Shown here: in pieces, positions 50,017-58,809 of the stretch
Position numbering within the stretch: the stretch's first letter is position 1
Layout of the letters: each line of letters begins with the position of its first letter
NCBI GenBank assembly: GCA_026707945.1
Contig: JAPOVV010000038.1
Location: 248,001 to 312,000 of the forward strand
Source: Gammaproteobacteria bacterium
GTDB taxonomy: Bacteria > Pseudomonadota > Gammaproteobacteria > Pseudomonadales > Azotimanducaceae
Length of the DNA stretch: 64,000 nucleotides
Direction: 5' to 3'
Notes under the pieces: model-generated
Seen by the model: only the letters and a program-made list of their open reading frames with translations
What the model was told of the DNA's origin: nothing
Databases searched by the model: none
Translations under genes and position numbers: made by a program

Positions 50017-51055
50017 GCGCCCACGTGAGGTGCTCTGAACACATTTCGTCGCCTCGTTCTTCCGCTTTGGAACGTTGACCTTGGAGTGCCTCCATTAGCG
50101 CGGGACTCTGTTCAGCATTTCCAGCAGCCACCGCAAGGTTTCGGACCCATTGCGAGAAATTGATTCGGCGCAACGCCATGCCTTCCGTGCGCTTTAGGAA
50201 AGTAGCTTCGTCCCAAGTCAAAAGGTCAATGAGTGTAGCCCTGTCCAAGCCGTGTCGGGGAGTGAAATCCGTTTCGATGGACTTCCTCGCGAATCGGTTC
50301 CATGGGCAGATGAGCTGACAATCGTCACATCCGAAAATCCGGTTTCCAATCGCCTTGCGAAATTCGATAGGGATGGATCCCTTGTGCTCAATGGTTAGAT
50401 AAGAAATGCAGCGTCGGGCATCCAATTGACGCGCGCCGATGATCGCTTTGGTGGGGCATACATTGATACATGCTTGACACGCACCGCAACGATCTTCCGC
50501 GACGTCATGATTCGTCTCGAATGGAATATTTGTGAAGATTTCGCCTAAGAAGAAAAACGAGCCAGCCTCCTCATTCAAAACCAATGTGTGCTTACCAACC
50601 CATCCCAATCCAGCCTTAGCTGCGAGGGGCTTTTCAAGTACCGGAGCCGAATCGACAAATGCACGGAATTGATGGTCGACCTGACGTTCAATGCGTTGCG
50701 CTAACTGATTAAGGCGCTTCCGAACGGTTTTATGGTAATCTCGTCCCAGCGCGTAACGTGAGATATTGGCAGCGTTTGGATCGGCGTTTAGGCGTGGACT
50801 ATCTTCCGTGAGGTAGTTCATGCGCGCACTGATGATGCATACAGTTCCGTGAAGCAGCTCACTCGGGTTTGTGCGCTTTTCGACATTGCGCGCCATGTAG
50901 TTCATGTCGCCGTAAAAACGTTTCACCAACCATTGCCGATAGTCAGGCGTGTAGGCGCTGAGATCGGTGTCGGTGAACCCGATTTGTTGAAACCCGAGTT
51001 CCGTTGCCCACCCGGTAATTTGCCTCTGTAGAGAGGTAATTTCCTTTGAATTCAA
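49961..51055 (-). CDS. queG: epoxyqueuosine reductase
   Basis: 364 residues from the TTG at 51055, which leaves 18 bases to the divergent nnr start; the open frame to 51220 runs through nnr and has no family likeness. The two iron-sulfur clusters are held by CGACQACINVCPTKA and CDDCQLICPWN. The cobalamin-binding N-terminal region includes MNYMARNVEKRTNP. It does the last step of queuosine synthesis in tRNA. HEAT-like repeats end the protein. Confidence 0.94.
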   Translation of the reverse strand: MNSKEITSLQRQITGWATELGFQQIGFTDTDLSAYTPDYRQWLVKRFYGDMNYMARNVEKRTNPSELLHGTVCIISARMNYLTEDSPRLNADPNAANISRYALGRDYHKTVRKRLNQLAQRIERQVDHQFRAFVDSAPVLEKPLAAKAGLGWVGKHTLVLNEEAGSFFFLGEIFTNIPFETNHDVAEDRCGACQACINVCPTKAIIGARQLDARRCISYLTIEHKGSIPIEFRKAIGNRIFGCDDCQLICPWNRFARKSIETDFTPRHGLDRATLIDLLTWDEATFLKRTEGMALRRINFSQWVRNLAVAAGNAEQSPALMEALQGQRSKAEERGDEMCSEHLTWALSQLGSVEPASESARDRA

Positions 51056-51073
51056 GCTCTTATAATCGGCCGC

Positions 51074-52540
51074 ATGGCCTCTCTGGAACACGTATTTACT
51101 GGTACAGAGTGCCGTGAAATCGACCGAATAGCGATCGAAGAACTCGGTATTTCGGGATATCGGCTCATGTATCGGGCCGCGAGTTTTGCCATGGCAGAGC
51201 TCTTGAAGCGTTGGCCGCAACCAAAGTCCGTCAGCATTGTATGCGGTAGCGGCAACAACGCGGGCGACGGCTATCTACTGGCTGGTGCATTACATTCTCG
51301 GCAGATTCCGGTCCAAATTGTGCAAGTTGGTGATGTGGACCGCTTGCGAGGGGATGCCAAGCAAGCACTTGAATCGATCACGAAACTCGGTCTGACGTTG
51401 ACACGAGGTCAAGAGATCTTAGGCGACGTCGTCGTGGATGCCTTACTAGGTACAGGTACAAGAGGTGAGGTGCGTCCGCCGATTGCTGAAGCAATCGAAC
51501 GTATCAATGCGAGTGAGAAACCGGTCGTCGCGCTCGATTTGCCCAGTGGAGTCGACGCGGACACGGGCGGTTTTTTGATTCAAGAACCAGTCAGAGCAGA
51601 CCTCACAACTTGCTTCGTGGGTCGAAAGTTAGCGCTCCTGACGGGTAAAGCATGCAACGTTGCTGGTGAGGTGGTGACGTCCTCACTAGAAATCCAGTCG
51701 GAAGCCTTCCAACGTGTGGCCGGATTGCCTGTCCTACCAACTAACGATGCTGAACGTGCGCTACCTAAGCGGCAACCAAGCAGTCACAAGCGGCATTTTG
51801 GACACGCACTGATCGTTGGCGGGAATAGAGGCATGGGTGGTGCGGTGCTACTGACGGGCGAAGCGTGTTTGCGCACGGGCGCTGGGTTAGTCTCCGTCGT
51901 TACGCATCCTGACCATGCTGGAAACCTGTTATCGAGACGCCCTGAGTTGATGATTCGAGGGTCTGTCGAGGGGGAGATTGACGAGTCCTTGCTTGCACAA
52001 GCCGATGTAATCGCCATTGGCCCCGGGCTGGGTGTGGATGAATGGGCACATCAGTTGATGGCAAATGTATACGAAAGCGGTAATCCATTGGTCGTCGATG
52101 CGGATGCACTCAATTTGCACGCGAAGAGTTCGTATGTACTTCCTCCCGGTTCCGTCGTGACACCACATCCAGGTGAAGCGGCTCGCCTTCTTGATACGAC
52201 GACGGTCGCCATCGAAGATGATCGTCTCGACGCAATCAAGCAACTAACGACCCGACTACAAGCGGTAGGGGTGCTTAAAGGCGCAGGATCGCTCATTGGC
52301 AATAACGGCGAGGCGTATGCCATTTGCGATATCGCAGAACCTGCACTGAGTACAGCTGGGAGTGGCGACGTGCTTACTGGAATCGTCACGGCCGCGTACG
52401 CACAGCTAAGAGACCCATTGTGCGCGACCGCACTAGGTGTCTTTCTACATGCCTCGGCGGGTCAGCGTGCTCGATCGCACGCCGAAGGCCGAGGCGTTAT
52501 CGCCGGCGACCTCATTGACGCTTTACGACCGTGGGGATAG
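51074..52540 (+). CDS. nnr: bifunctional NAD(P)H-hydrate epimerase / dehydratase
   Basis: 488 residues with two domains. The N-terminal epimerase has CGSGNNAGDGYLLAGAL and VVDALLGTGTRGEV. The C-terminal ADP-dependent dehydratase has GGNRGMGGAVLLTGEACLRT, IAIGPGLG, VVDADALNLHA, TPHPGEAARLL and AGSGDVLTGIV. It repairs damaged nicotinamide cofactors. The end overlaps tsaE by 10 bases, giving the well-known nnr-tsaE pair. Confidence 0.96.
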   Translation: MASLEHVFTGTECREIDRIAIEELGISGYRLMYRAASFAMAELLKRWPQPKSVSIVCGSGNNAGDGYLLAGALHSRQIPVQIVQVGDVDRLRGDAKQALESITKLGLTLTRGQEILGDVVVDALLGTGTRGEVRPPIAEAIERINASEKPVVALDLPSGVDADTGGFLIQEPVRADLTTCFVGRKLALLTGKACNVAGEVVTSSLEIQSEAFQRVAGLPVLPTNDAERALPKRQPSSHKRHFGHALIVGGNRGMGGAVLLTGEACLRTGAGLVSVVTHPDHAGNLLSRRPELMIRGSVEGEIDESLLAQADVIAIGPGLGVDEWAHQLMANVYESGNPLVVDADALNLHAKSSYVLPPGSVVTPHPGEAARLLDTTTVAIEDDRLDAIKQLTTRLQAVGVLKGAGSLIGNNGEAYAICDIAEPALSTAGSGDVLTGIVTAAYAQLRDPLCATALGVFLHASAGQRARSHAEGRGVIAGDLIDALRPWG

Positions 52541-52962
52541 AGAGATCAAGTCGTCGTGTCGAGCTACGCGATGAAGCTGCGACGATAGCATTTGGTGCGG
52601 ACCTTACCAAACGATTTGATCGCGGTGTGGTGTATCTGCGGGGCGATCTTGGCGCTGGTAAAACGACATTGGTCAGAGGTTACTTACGCGCATTAGGTTA
52701 CGAAGGTTCGGTGAAGTCGCCGACCTACACGCTGGTTGAACCATACGAAATTGACGGTTTTGCGATCGCGCATTTAGACCTTTATCGGGTAACCGATCCT
52801 CTGGAGCTAGAGTACATAGGGTTAGAGGACGTGCTAAGAGATGTTAGTCTGACGTTTATAGAGTGGCCCGAGCGAGGTAAGGGGTATCTACCAGCACCGG
52901 ATTTGATCATCGACCTAGAGATTCATGGTAGCGGCCGAGTCGCGCAGCTTGCCGGGAATTGA
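52531..52962 (+). CDS. tsaE: tRNA threonylcarbamoyladenosine synthesis ATPase TsaE
   Basis: 143 residues from a GTG inside the end of nnr. The Walker A loop is GDLGAGKTTLVRGYL, followed by VKSPTYTLVEPY and HLDLYRVTDPLELEYIGLED, with a late FIEWPERG. It powers t6A formation on tRNAs with TsaBCD. In most gammaproteobacteria amiB/amiC follows directly; here a tnpB element in the opposite direction has come between. Confidence 0.95.
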   Translation: MGIERSSRRVELRDEAATIAFGADLTKRFDRGVVYLRGDLGAGKTTLVRGYLRALGYEGSVKSPTYTLVEPYEIDGFAIAHLDLYRVTDPLELEYIGLEDVLRDVSLTFIEWPERGKGYLPAPDLIIDLEIHGSGRVAQLAGN

Positions 52963-52969
52963 GTTAGAC

Positions 52970-53150
52970 CTTTTTACTTTAAAGTCGTGACTGCTCCCCG
53001 CCCTAAAGGACGGGGCTTCCTGCTTCACAGGCTGCCGCCAAGTTCGGTTGTCCGAACCGGGTCTTACGCGAGCCTCCACAGGCAGAGACGGACAGCCCTG
53101 CCGCCTTTAACTGCAATATGCCTTGCGCTTTGATATTGATCGCGGCGTTG
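52970..53150 (-). ncRNA. predicted omega-RNA (guide RNA) of the TnpB element
   Basis: In studied TnpB systems the guide RNA scaffold overlaps the 3' end of tnpB and the right end, and the guide is read from flanking DNA. Here that would be the last 150 bases of the gene, the right-end hairpin, and a guide beginning near 52986 reading towards tsaE. This follows from family knowledge; the limits are approximate. Confidence 0.35.
52996..53015 (-). repeat. right-end hairpin of the tnpB element
   Basis: Arms CCCCGTCC and GGGCGGGG enclose a TTTA loop in the tnpB sense, with one G-U pair. The tnpB stop codon TAG lies in the loop. This is the usual end of the guide-RNA scaffold. It matches the left-end hairpin at all but two or three loop positions. 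Confidence 0.8.
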
Positions 53151-54202
53151 ATGTCCCGATCGTGGTGAGATCCGCAGACGATGCACGTCCAATCACGAAC
53201 GTCGAGAGCCAACGTCGTCAACTTCGAACCGCACTGTGAACACGTTTTGCTTGACGGGTAAAACGGGTCCATGCGGACCAAGTGCTTCCCATACCACTCG
53301 CACTTGTATTCGAGTTTGCGGACGAGTTCACCCCATGCGGCATCGCTGATGTTCGGAGCAAGGCGGCGGTTCTTCAGCATGTTCTTGACGCGCAGCGTCT
53401 CGACACAGATCGCGTGGCTCTTGTCAACCAAATGTTTCGAGAGTTTGTGCTGGTAGTCGTGCCGGGCGTTCGCCGTCCGTTCATGTACCTTTGCGACTTT
53501 TAATCGGGCTTTGTTGCGGTTGGCGGAGCCCTTCTTTTTCCGTGATAGCGCCTTCTGTTTACGCCGCAGGTTGCGGGACGCACGTTTCGTAAAGCGTGGG
53601 TTGACGTGTTTCGACCCGTAGCAATCAATCGCCAGATCGTTGAGACCAAGATCGATCCCAACAATCGCCGTATCCTCAACGACCTGCGGTGGCGCTGGCG
53701 CTTCCAGACCGTCGTCACGGAGAATCGACGCAAAGTACTTGCCGGTGGGCGTCAATGACACGGTGACGGTCTTGATCTCCCCTTTTAGTGTCCTATGGCA
53801 ATGCGCTTTGACCCACCCCACTTTGGGTAGATAGAGTTTCTGATCCACCAGCTTGACGCGTTGCGGGTAGGACAGCGACTGCTTCCCGTATTTTGTCTTG
53901 AATTTCGGGTATCTCGCTTTCTTTTGAAAGAACCGTTGAAACGCATCGTCGAGATGCATGACGGCCTGCTGCAGCGCTTGGCTATCAGCGTCCCTTAACC
54001 ACGCGGTCTGCGCAAGTTTCTTCAGTTCAACCAGCCGATCTAGTGTCATGCGCTTGGAAATGGATCGTCGATGTTCCCGCCAAGCCCGTTGCCTTAACGC
54101 CAAGGTGTCGTTGTAGACCCATCGGACCGAGCCGAATTGGAAACGCAACGTGTCTCGTTGTTCCCGTGTCGGATACAGTCGGATTTTGGTCGCTTTTAAC
54201 AT
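53003..54202 (-). CDS. tnpB: TnpB RNA-guided nuclease (IS200/IS605 OrfB)
   Basis: 399 residues. The RuvC-like active site is complete: VGIDLGLNDLA (Asp184), CVETLRVKNM (Glu268) and HHDRDINAAIN (Asp348). A zinc finger with Cys321, Cys324, Cys340 and Cys343 lies between the last two. The N-terminal part has the helix-turn-helix and wedge pattern MLKATKIRLYPTREQRDTLR, SVRWVYNDTL and YPKFKTKYG. TnpB proteins cut DNA with a guide RNA made from the element's right end. This copy looks catalytically intact. It opposes the tsaE-amiC direction. Confidence 0.93.
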   Translation of the reverse strand: MLKATKIRLYPTREQRDTLRFQFGSVRWVYNDTLALRQRAWREHRRSISKRMTLDRLVELKKLAQTAWLRDADSQALQQAVMHLDDAFQRFFQKKARYPKFKTKYGKQSLSYPQRVKLVDQKLYLPKVGWVKAHCHRTLKGEIKTVTVSLTPTGKYFASILRDDGLEAPAPPQVVEDTAIVGIDLGLNDLAIDCYGSKHVNPRFTKRASRNLRRKQKALSRKKKGSANRNKARLKVAKVHERTANARHDYQHKLSKHLVDKSHAICVETLRVKNMLKNRRLAPNISDAAWGELVRKLEYKCEWYGKHLVRMDPFYPSSKTCSQCGSKLTTLALDVRDWTCIVCGSHHDRDINAAINIKAQGILQLKAAGLSVSACGGSRKTRFGQPNLAAACEAGSPVL

Positions 54203-54265
54203 GGTTAAATTATCGAACGAATACCACGATGCGCATGGTCAAATGGTGGATGCGGTGCCTTATAT

Positions 54266-54285
54266 CCCCGCCCTGAGGGACGGGG
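54266..54285 (-). repeat. left-end hairpin of the tnpB element
   Basis: Arms CCCCGTCC and GGGCGGGG with a short loop, nearly identical to the right-end hairpin and in the same orientation. It lies 63 bases before the tnpB start. The same-orientation hairpins fit single-strand transposition ends. Confidence 0.8.
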
Positions 54286-54340
54286 TTTGCGGCATGTTGG
54301 ATAAAATCCGACGTTCACGGATGACACTGCTCTTGCACGG

Positions 54341-55756
54341 ATGCAAGCCGCGATTACGTACATCGCTGCGTTGGGACGCCTAATAAGGGTCTCCAGCTTT
54401 CTTACGTACTTAGAAAACCGTCTCGCTCAAGCTCTCAGGAGCCTTTTGGTTGTGGCTCTAAGCGCTAGTGCTTTTGGGACCGAACTGGTCGGCATTCGGT
54501 ATTCTGATAGTCCACTATATACGCGTGTGGTGTTTGACCTCAGTGCACCGCCAACTTTCACTTCTGACCTACTTTCTAATCCAGCTAGGTTCTTCGTTGA
54601 CATACGAGACGCGAAGTTAAGTCAGAACTTCAAAACGCCCTTTATTGAAAGCATTCAGTTTCGCGGGGTTCGGTTTGGGGATCGAAACGGGTCCTTGAGA
54701 GTTGTACTGGATCTAACGGATGGAAAAGTCCCAAAGATCCAAACGCTTGGACCTAACGGACCGCACGGGGATCGTCTCGTCATCGATTTCCCTCACGAGG
54801 TGGTAGAAAGTTGTGTGGCGGAGCATGACAACAACATCGTCGTCGTGGTCGATGCCGGTCACGGTGGCGAAGATCCGGGTGCCATCGCGGTAAATCGTGC
54901 GATGGAGAAACACATCACGCTCTCGATATCACAGAAGGTCCAGGCCCGCATCAACCGTCAACCAGGCTTCAGGGTAGTAATGACGCGCGATCGAGACTAC
55001 GAAGTTCCGCTTCACAACCGCTATCGAGTCGCTCAAAACACGAAAGCGCGCCTGTTTGTATCAATTCACGCGGACGCATTTCACAACCCGCGCCCGCGAG
55101 GTGCGTCGGCTTACGTCCTTTCACAAGGTAAAGCTCAGTCGGAATTGGCGAAATGGCTCGTCCAGAACGAGAATCGAGCGGACTGGGTAGGAGGCGTTTC
55201 GGCATGGGTTGATTCCAGCTGTTACGCTGAACGAGAAAAGCTCAAGTTCCTGAACGTCAAAGGTCGGCAGGAAGCGCTCGCTGAAGCGGTGTCCGTGGGC
55301 AAGAAGATGCTCCATTCGATTGATAGCGTAGCTGAGATTCATCCAAAGAGCTTCGATTCACGTCGTGGTGAATACCAAGTTACGGACGCGGGTTTTGTTG
55401 TGTTAAGTGCGACTGCCATTCCTTCGATTTTGGTCGAGACGGGTTTTCTGTCGAATCCCCAGGAAGCTCGACTGCTTTCAACAGATGCACATCAGAGCAC
55501 CATCGCAAACGCAATAAGTGACACGATTCTGCGTCACTTCTGTGAGAATCCACCGCGGTATACGGATCTAGCCGAAGGCAAAGTGGCTTGTGACCTCGAA
55601 CCAACAACTGTTGTGTACAAGGTCAGACGTGGTGATTCCTTATCCGTCATTGCTTCGCGACAGCAGGTTTCAGTGGCTGCGATTCGAGCCGCCAACGCGC
55701 TAACCTCTGATCGAATCTATCCTGGACAAACCCTCACGATTCCAGTAACAAACTAA
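54341..55756 (+). CDS. amiC: N-acetylmuramoyl-L-alanine amidase with AMIN and LysM domains
   Basis: 471 residues from the ATG at 54341; a TTG at 54368 is another choice. A signal peptide with LRSLLVVALSASAFG is followed by an AMIN domain (about 50-140), the Amidase_3 zinc domain (VVVDAGHGGEDPGA, SIHADAFHN, VETGFLSN; about 175-400) and a C-terminal LysM repeat (YKVRRGDSLSVIASRQQV). It splits septal peptidoglycan in cell division. E. coli has AmiB at this place; the LysM end is common in other Gammaproteobacteria. The leader region lies next to the tnpB element. Confidence 0.92.
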   Translation: MQAAITYIAALGRLIRVSSFLTYLENRLAQALRSLLVVALSASAFGTELVGIRYSDSPLYTRVVFDLSAPPTFTSDLLSNPARFFVDIRDAKLSQNFKTPFIESIQFRGVRFGDRNGSLRVVLDLTDGKVPKIQTLGPNGPHGDRLVIDFPHEVVESCVAEHDNNIVVVVDAGHGGEDPGAIAVNRAMEKHITLSISQKVQARINRQPGFRVVMTRDRDYEVPLHNRYRVAQNTKARLFVSIHADAFHNPRPRGASAYVLSQGKAQSELAKWLVQNENRADWVGGVSAWVDSSCYAEREKLKFLNVKGRQEALAEAVSVGKKMLHSIDSVAEIHPKSFDSRRGEYQVTDAGFVVLSATAIPSILVETGFLSNPQEARLLSTDAHQSTIANAISDTILRHFCENPPRYTDLAEGKVACDLEPTTVVYKVRRGDSLSVIASRQQVSVAAIRAANALTSDRIYPGQTLTIPVTN

Positions 55757-55905
55757 CGTCGATAGGCTCAAATCGAAGTTAGTGATTTCGCTAACAATTA
55801 AATCTGCTTTACCCGATCAGCAACTTTAAAATCACGGTTCCTTCGCACGTTATTACCTGCTAACGCGGAATGACGTATTCCGAAAAGCAAATTTCAAATA
55901 GTCCC

Positions 55906-57708
55906 ATGTCTCGAATTCACCGCCTTGAGCAAGTGGTCGCGGATCAGATCGCTGCGGGTGAAGTCATCGAACGTCCGGCGTCCATCGTCAAGGAATTGGT
56001 TGAAAACAGTCTTGATGCCGGTGCTACGGTGATCGACATAGGAATCGAAGAGGGTGGCGTGCGAAAGATCGTCGTGAGCGACAATGGCACTGGGATCGAG
56101 AAAGATGACATACCTCTCGCCGTAGAGCGGCACGCCACAAGCAAGATCCGCGACGCGAAAGACATTACGCAAGTCGTCACGATGGGTTTTCGAGGCGAAG
56201 CGCTAGCCAGTGTGGCTGCTGTGGCGAAATTAGATATTTGTTCACGTCCTCAGGACGCGTCGAATGCGTGGACCCTTCGCCTCGAAGGGGGTACTAAGGT
56301 CCACTTTAAACCGCAGGGTCGCCAGGCTGGTACGACAGTTGAAGTTAGCGATCTGTTTTACAACACACCGGCGCGTCGCCGTTTTCTTAAGACGACTCGG
56401 AGCGAACTCAACCAGATCACCGAGATATCGCGCGTGCTTGCGCTTGGTAACCCACTTTGTGGGTTCACATTGCGCCACAACGGTCGTGAGCTTGAGCAGA
56501 TGAGCGCAGCACGTTCGGCTAACGAACGGGTCATACATATCTTGGGCCAAGACTTCATTGATGAAGCCAGGCACGTGGACCTTACGCGTAACGATTTGCG
56601 GCTATGGGGATGGGTCGGAAGCCCCAATTTCACTCGAAGCAATTCGAGCCGGCAGTTTTTTTACGTAAATGGTCGTAGTGTCCAGGACTATTTAGTAGCC
56701 CACGCTGTGAAGCAGGCGTACAAGGACATCTTGTTTCACGGTCGACATCCGGTATTTGCGCTGTTTCTGGAACTTGAGCCCACTGACGTGGATGTAAACG
56801 TCCATCCAACCAAAAGTGAAGTCCGCTATCGTAATAACCGCACGGTTCATGACTTCATCATGTCGGGGATTTACCGCAGCCTGCGTGCCGATCCGACCGA
56901 CCCCAAGCATCATGTAGAAGCGGATTTCGTTACCGATAGAGACCAGGTCGTTTCGTCAACCCTCAACTTAGACCCAAAACCGGCGGCACAGCGCAGTTTG
57001 GGGTTAAGCGATACCAACCAAGCACGGACACAGTGGTGGTTGTCGGAGGCGCTCATCCCAGAAAAAGAACATACTGGAAGACCAACGCGCGATGAACCAA
57101 TCGACATCGAGACTGATTCAGTACTACCCCCGTTAGGCACGGCGATCGGTCAGCTGAAAGGTGCCTACATACTGGCGGAGAACGACGACGGGCTAGTTGT
57201 CGTCGACATGCACGCGGCACATGAGCGAGTACTTTACGAGGAGATGAAAGCGCATCGAGGGCGCAATGAACTTGCTCGGCAGCGCTTACTGATTCCGGAA
57301 ACGCTCGACGTGGGTGCGCAAGACGCGGAGCTTGTGGAAGAGCACGCGGAAGAGCTGGTCAACGTTGGGTTGGTAGTTGAACGTTCTGGTCCAACAACGG
57401 TGAAATTACGAGAAATCCCCGCGTTACTCGCGACGAGCGACATGCAGACGTTGTTGAGCGACGTACTCGACGACTTGCGTGAACATGGTCAGAGCGACGC
57501 TGTCACAGACCGAGAGCATCAGATTCTTGCGACCATGGCATGTCACAACGCCATACGCTTCAATCGTCGGTTGACACTAGACGAAATGAATGCGTTGCTG
57601 CGGAAGATGGAGGTCACCGAGAACGCGGGGCATTGCAATCACGGTCGTCCAACTTTTAGGACGCAAAGCCTGAAGGAACTCGATCGCAAGTTCCTGCGCG
57701 GCCAATGA
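55906..57708 (+). CDS. mutL: DNA mismatch repair protein MutL
   Basis: 600 residues from the ATG at 55906; an in-frame ATG at 55870 exists. GHKL ATPase motifs are ENSLDAGA, VSDNGTGI and GFRGEALASVAAV. The C-terminal half carries DMHAAHERVLYEE, the pattern of the metal-binding endonuclease motif of MutH-independent MutL proteins, with a matching CNHGRPTF near the end. It links mismatch detection by MutS to strand removal. The miaA start follows after 7 bases. Confidence 0.96.
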   Translation: MSRIHRLEQVVADQIAAGEVIERPASIVKELVENSLDAGATVIDIGIEEGGVRKIVVSDNGTGIEKDDIPLAVERHATSKIRDAKDITQVVTMGFRGEALASVAAVAKLDICSRPQDASNAWTLRLEGGTKVHFKPQGRQAGTTVEVSDLFYNTPARRRFLKTTRSELNQITEISRVLALGNPLCGFTLRHNGRELEQMSAARSANERVIHILGQDFIDEARHVDLTRNDLRLWGWVGSPNFTRSNSSRQFFYVNGRSVQDYLVAHAVKQAYKDILFHGRHPVFALFLELEPTDVDVNVHPTKSEVRYRNNRTVHDFIMSGIYRSLRADPTDPKHHVEADFVTDRDQVVSSTLNLDPKPAAQRSLGLSDTNQARTQWWLSEALIPEKEHTGRPTRDEPIDIETDSVLPPLGTAIGQLKGAYILAENDDGLVVVDMHAAHERVLYEEMKAHRGRNELARQRLLIPETLDVGAQDAELVEEHAEELVNVGLVVERSGPTTVKLREIPALLATSDMQTLLSDVLDDLREHGQSDAVTDREHQILATMACHNAIRFNRRLTLDEMNALLRKMEVTENAGHCNHGRPTFRTQSLKELDRKFLRGQ

Positions 57709-57715
57709 ACTGCGC

Positions 57716-58657
57716 TTGAGCTCATATCCACGCCGAATCGCAACGTTAATCGGACCGACCGCTAGCGGCAAAACTGAGCTTTCATTAGCGTTAGCGCATC
57801 GGGTCGATACGGTTTTGATTAGCGTCGACTCTGCCATGGTCTATCGTGGCTTAGATATTGGTACCGCTAAGCCCAGTATTGAGACACGCCAAGCGTTTCC
57901 GCACGCACTCATCGATATTCGAGACCCTGAGGATTCATTCTCAGTCCAAGAATTCTGTGCATTGGCGGACGACGCAGTCAGAACGTCGCTAGCGGCCGGT
58001 AAGCTCCCGCTGCTCGTGGGCGGTAGCATGATGTATTTCCGCGCTTTTAGAGAAGGATTGGCCAATCTCCCAAGTGCGAATTCACGAATTAGGGCGGAGA
58101 TACGCAAGCTTGCAGAGCACGAAGGTTTGGAAGCGGTGCACGCGGAACTGAGACGAATAGATCCCGACTCGGCATTGCGGATTAGTCCGCGAAACCTAAA
58201 ACGTATGGAACGTGCGATCGAAGTGTATCGGCTGACTGGTAAACCTATTGGAGAATTGTGGAAGGATCAGGCGGTCCCGCCGGCAAGCGAAAGATTGGAT
58301 TGCGAACTCGTTGAATTCGTGATGCCTGATATGCCTAGGCAGGTCTTACATGACCGAATTGAGTCGCGCCTGCGAAGCATGTTTGTCGAAGGCTTGGTCG
58401 AGGAAGTTCGCTCATTACGGCAACGTCCAAACTTGTACCGAGAAAGTCTGTCGATGCGTACAGTGGGCTATAGAGAGATTTGGGCTCACCTTGATGAACA
58501 GGCGGAACATGTGGATGAAGGGCAAATATTTGAGAAGGTTCTTGCTGCAACCCGACGGCTGGCGCGTAAGCAATTGACTTGGTTGCGCCAATGGTCTACT
58601 CTGAAACTCATCGAAGCCACATCCACTCAGCTTATGATTGACCGTCTGGAGCATTAG
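57716..58657 (+). CDS. miaA: tRNA dimethylallyltransferase
   Basis: 313 residues from a TTG. The P-loop is GPTASGKTEL, followed by SVDSAMVYRGLDIGTAKP, the prenyl-acceptor region and GGSMMYFRAFREGL. It adds a dimethylallyl group to A37 of tRNAs reading UNN codons. It lies between mutL and hflX as usual, but the hfq gene normally found directly downstream is missing: only 152 bases without a coding frame remain. Confidence 0.96.
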   Translation: MSSYPRRIATLIGPTASGKTELSLALAHRVDTVLISVDSAMVYRGLDIGTAKPSIETRQAFPHALIDIRDPEDSFSVQEFCALADDAVRTSLAAGKLPLLVGGSMMYFRAFREGLANLPSANSRIRAEIRKLAEHEGLEAVHAELRRIDPDSALRISPRNLKRMERAIEVYRLTGKPIGELWKDQAVPPASERLDCELVEFVMPDMPRQVLHDRIESRLRSMFVEGLVEEVRSLRQRPNLYRESLSMRTVGYREIWAHLDEQAEHVDEGQIFEKVLAATRRLARKQLTWLRQWSTLKLIEATSTQLMIDRLEH

Positions 58658-58809
58658 CCATTCAACACTTGAGTCGACCGTTGCGTTAAAACGACCATCG
58701 TCCGAGTAGATCAGGACGAAAACAACCACGATGTGTTGTCATAGCGTCCGAGCATGTTCGCAAGGAGCTCGGGCCTCCACGATAAATTTGACTCGAGTAC
58801 TTTTAAACC

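Larger units (their letters stand above)
52987..54300 (-). mobile_element. IS200/IS605-type element carrying only tnpB
   Basis: About 1.3 kb between tsaE and amiC. Near-identical GC-rich hairpins mark both ends (52996-53015 and 54266-54285), as expected for the subterminal structures recognised by TnpA. No Y1 transposase (tnpA) gene is present, so movement would need help from another copy. The right end is placed after the minus-strand GTCAC that follows the hairpin; the left end lies a few bases beyond the other hairpin and is uncertain. No target duplication is expected for the family. Confidence 0.75.

Noticed and set aside
51056-51220. Longer N-terminus of QueG
   Set aside because: The extra codons are antisense to the start of nnr and are not found in QueG proteins.
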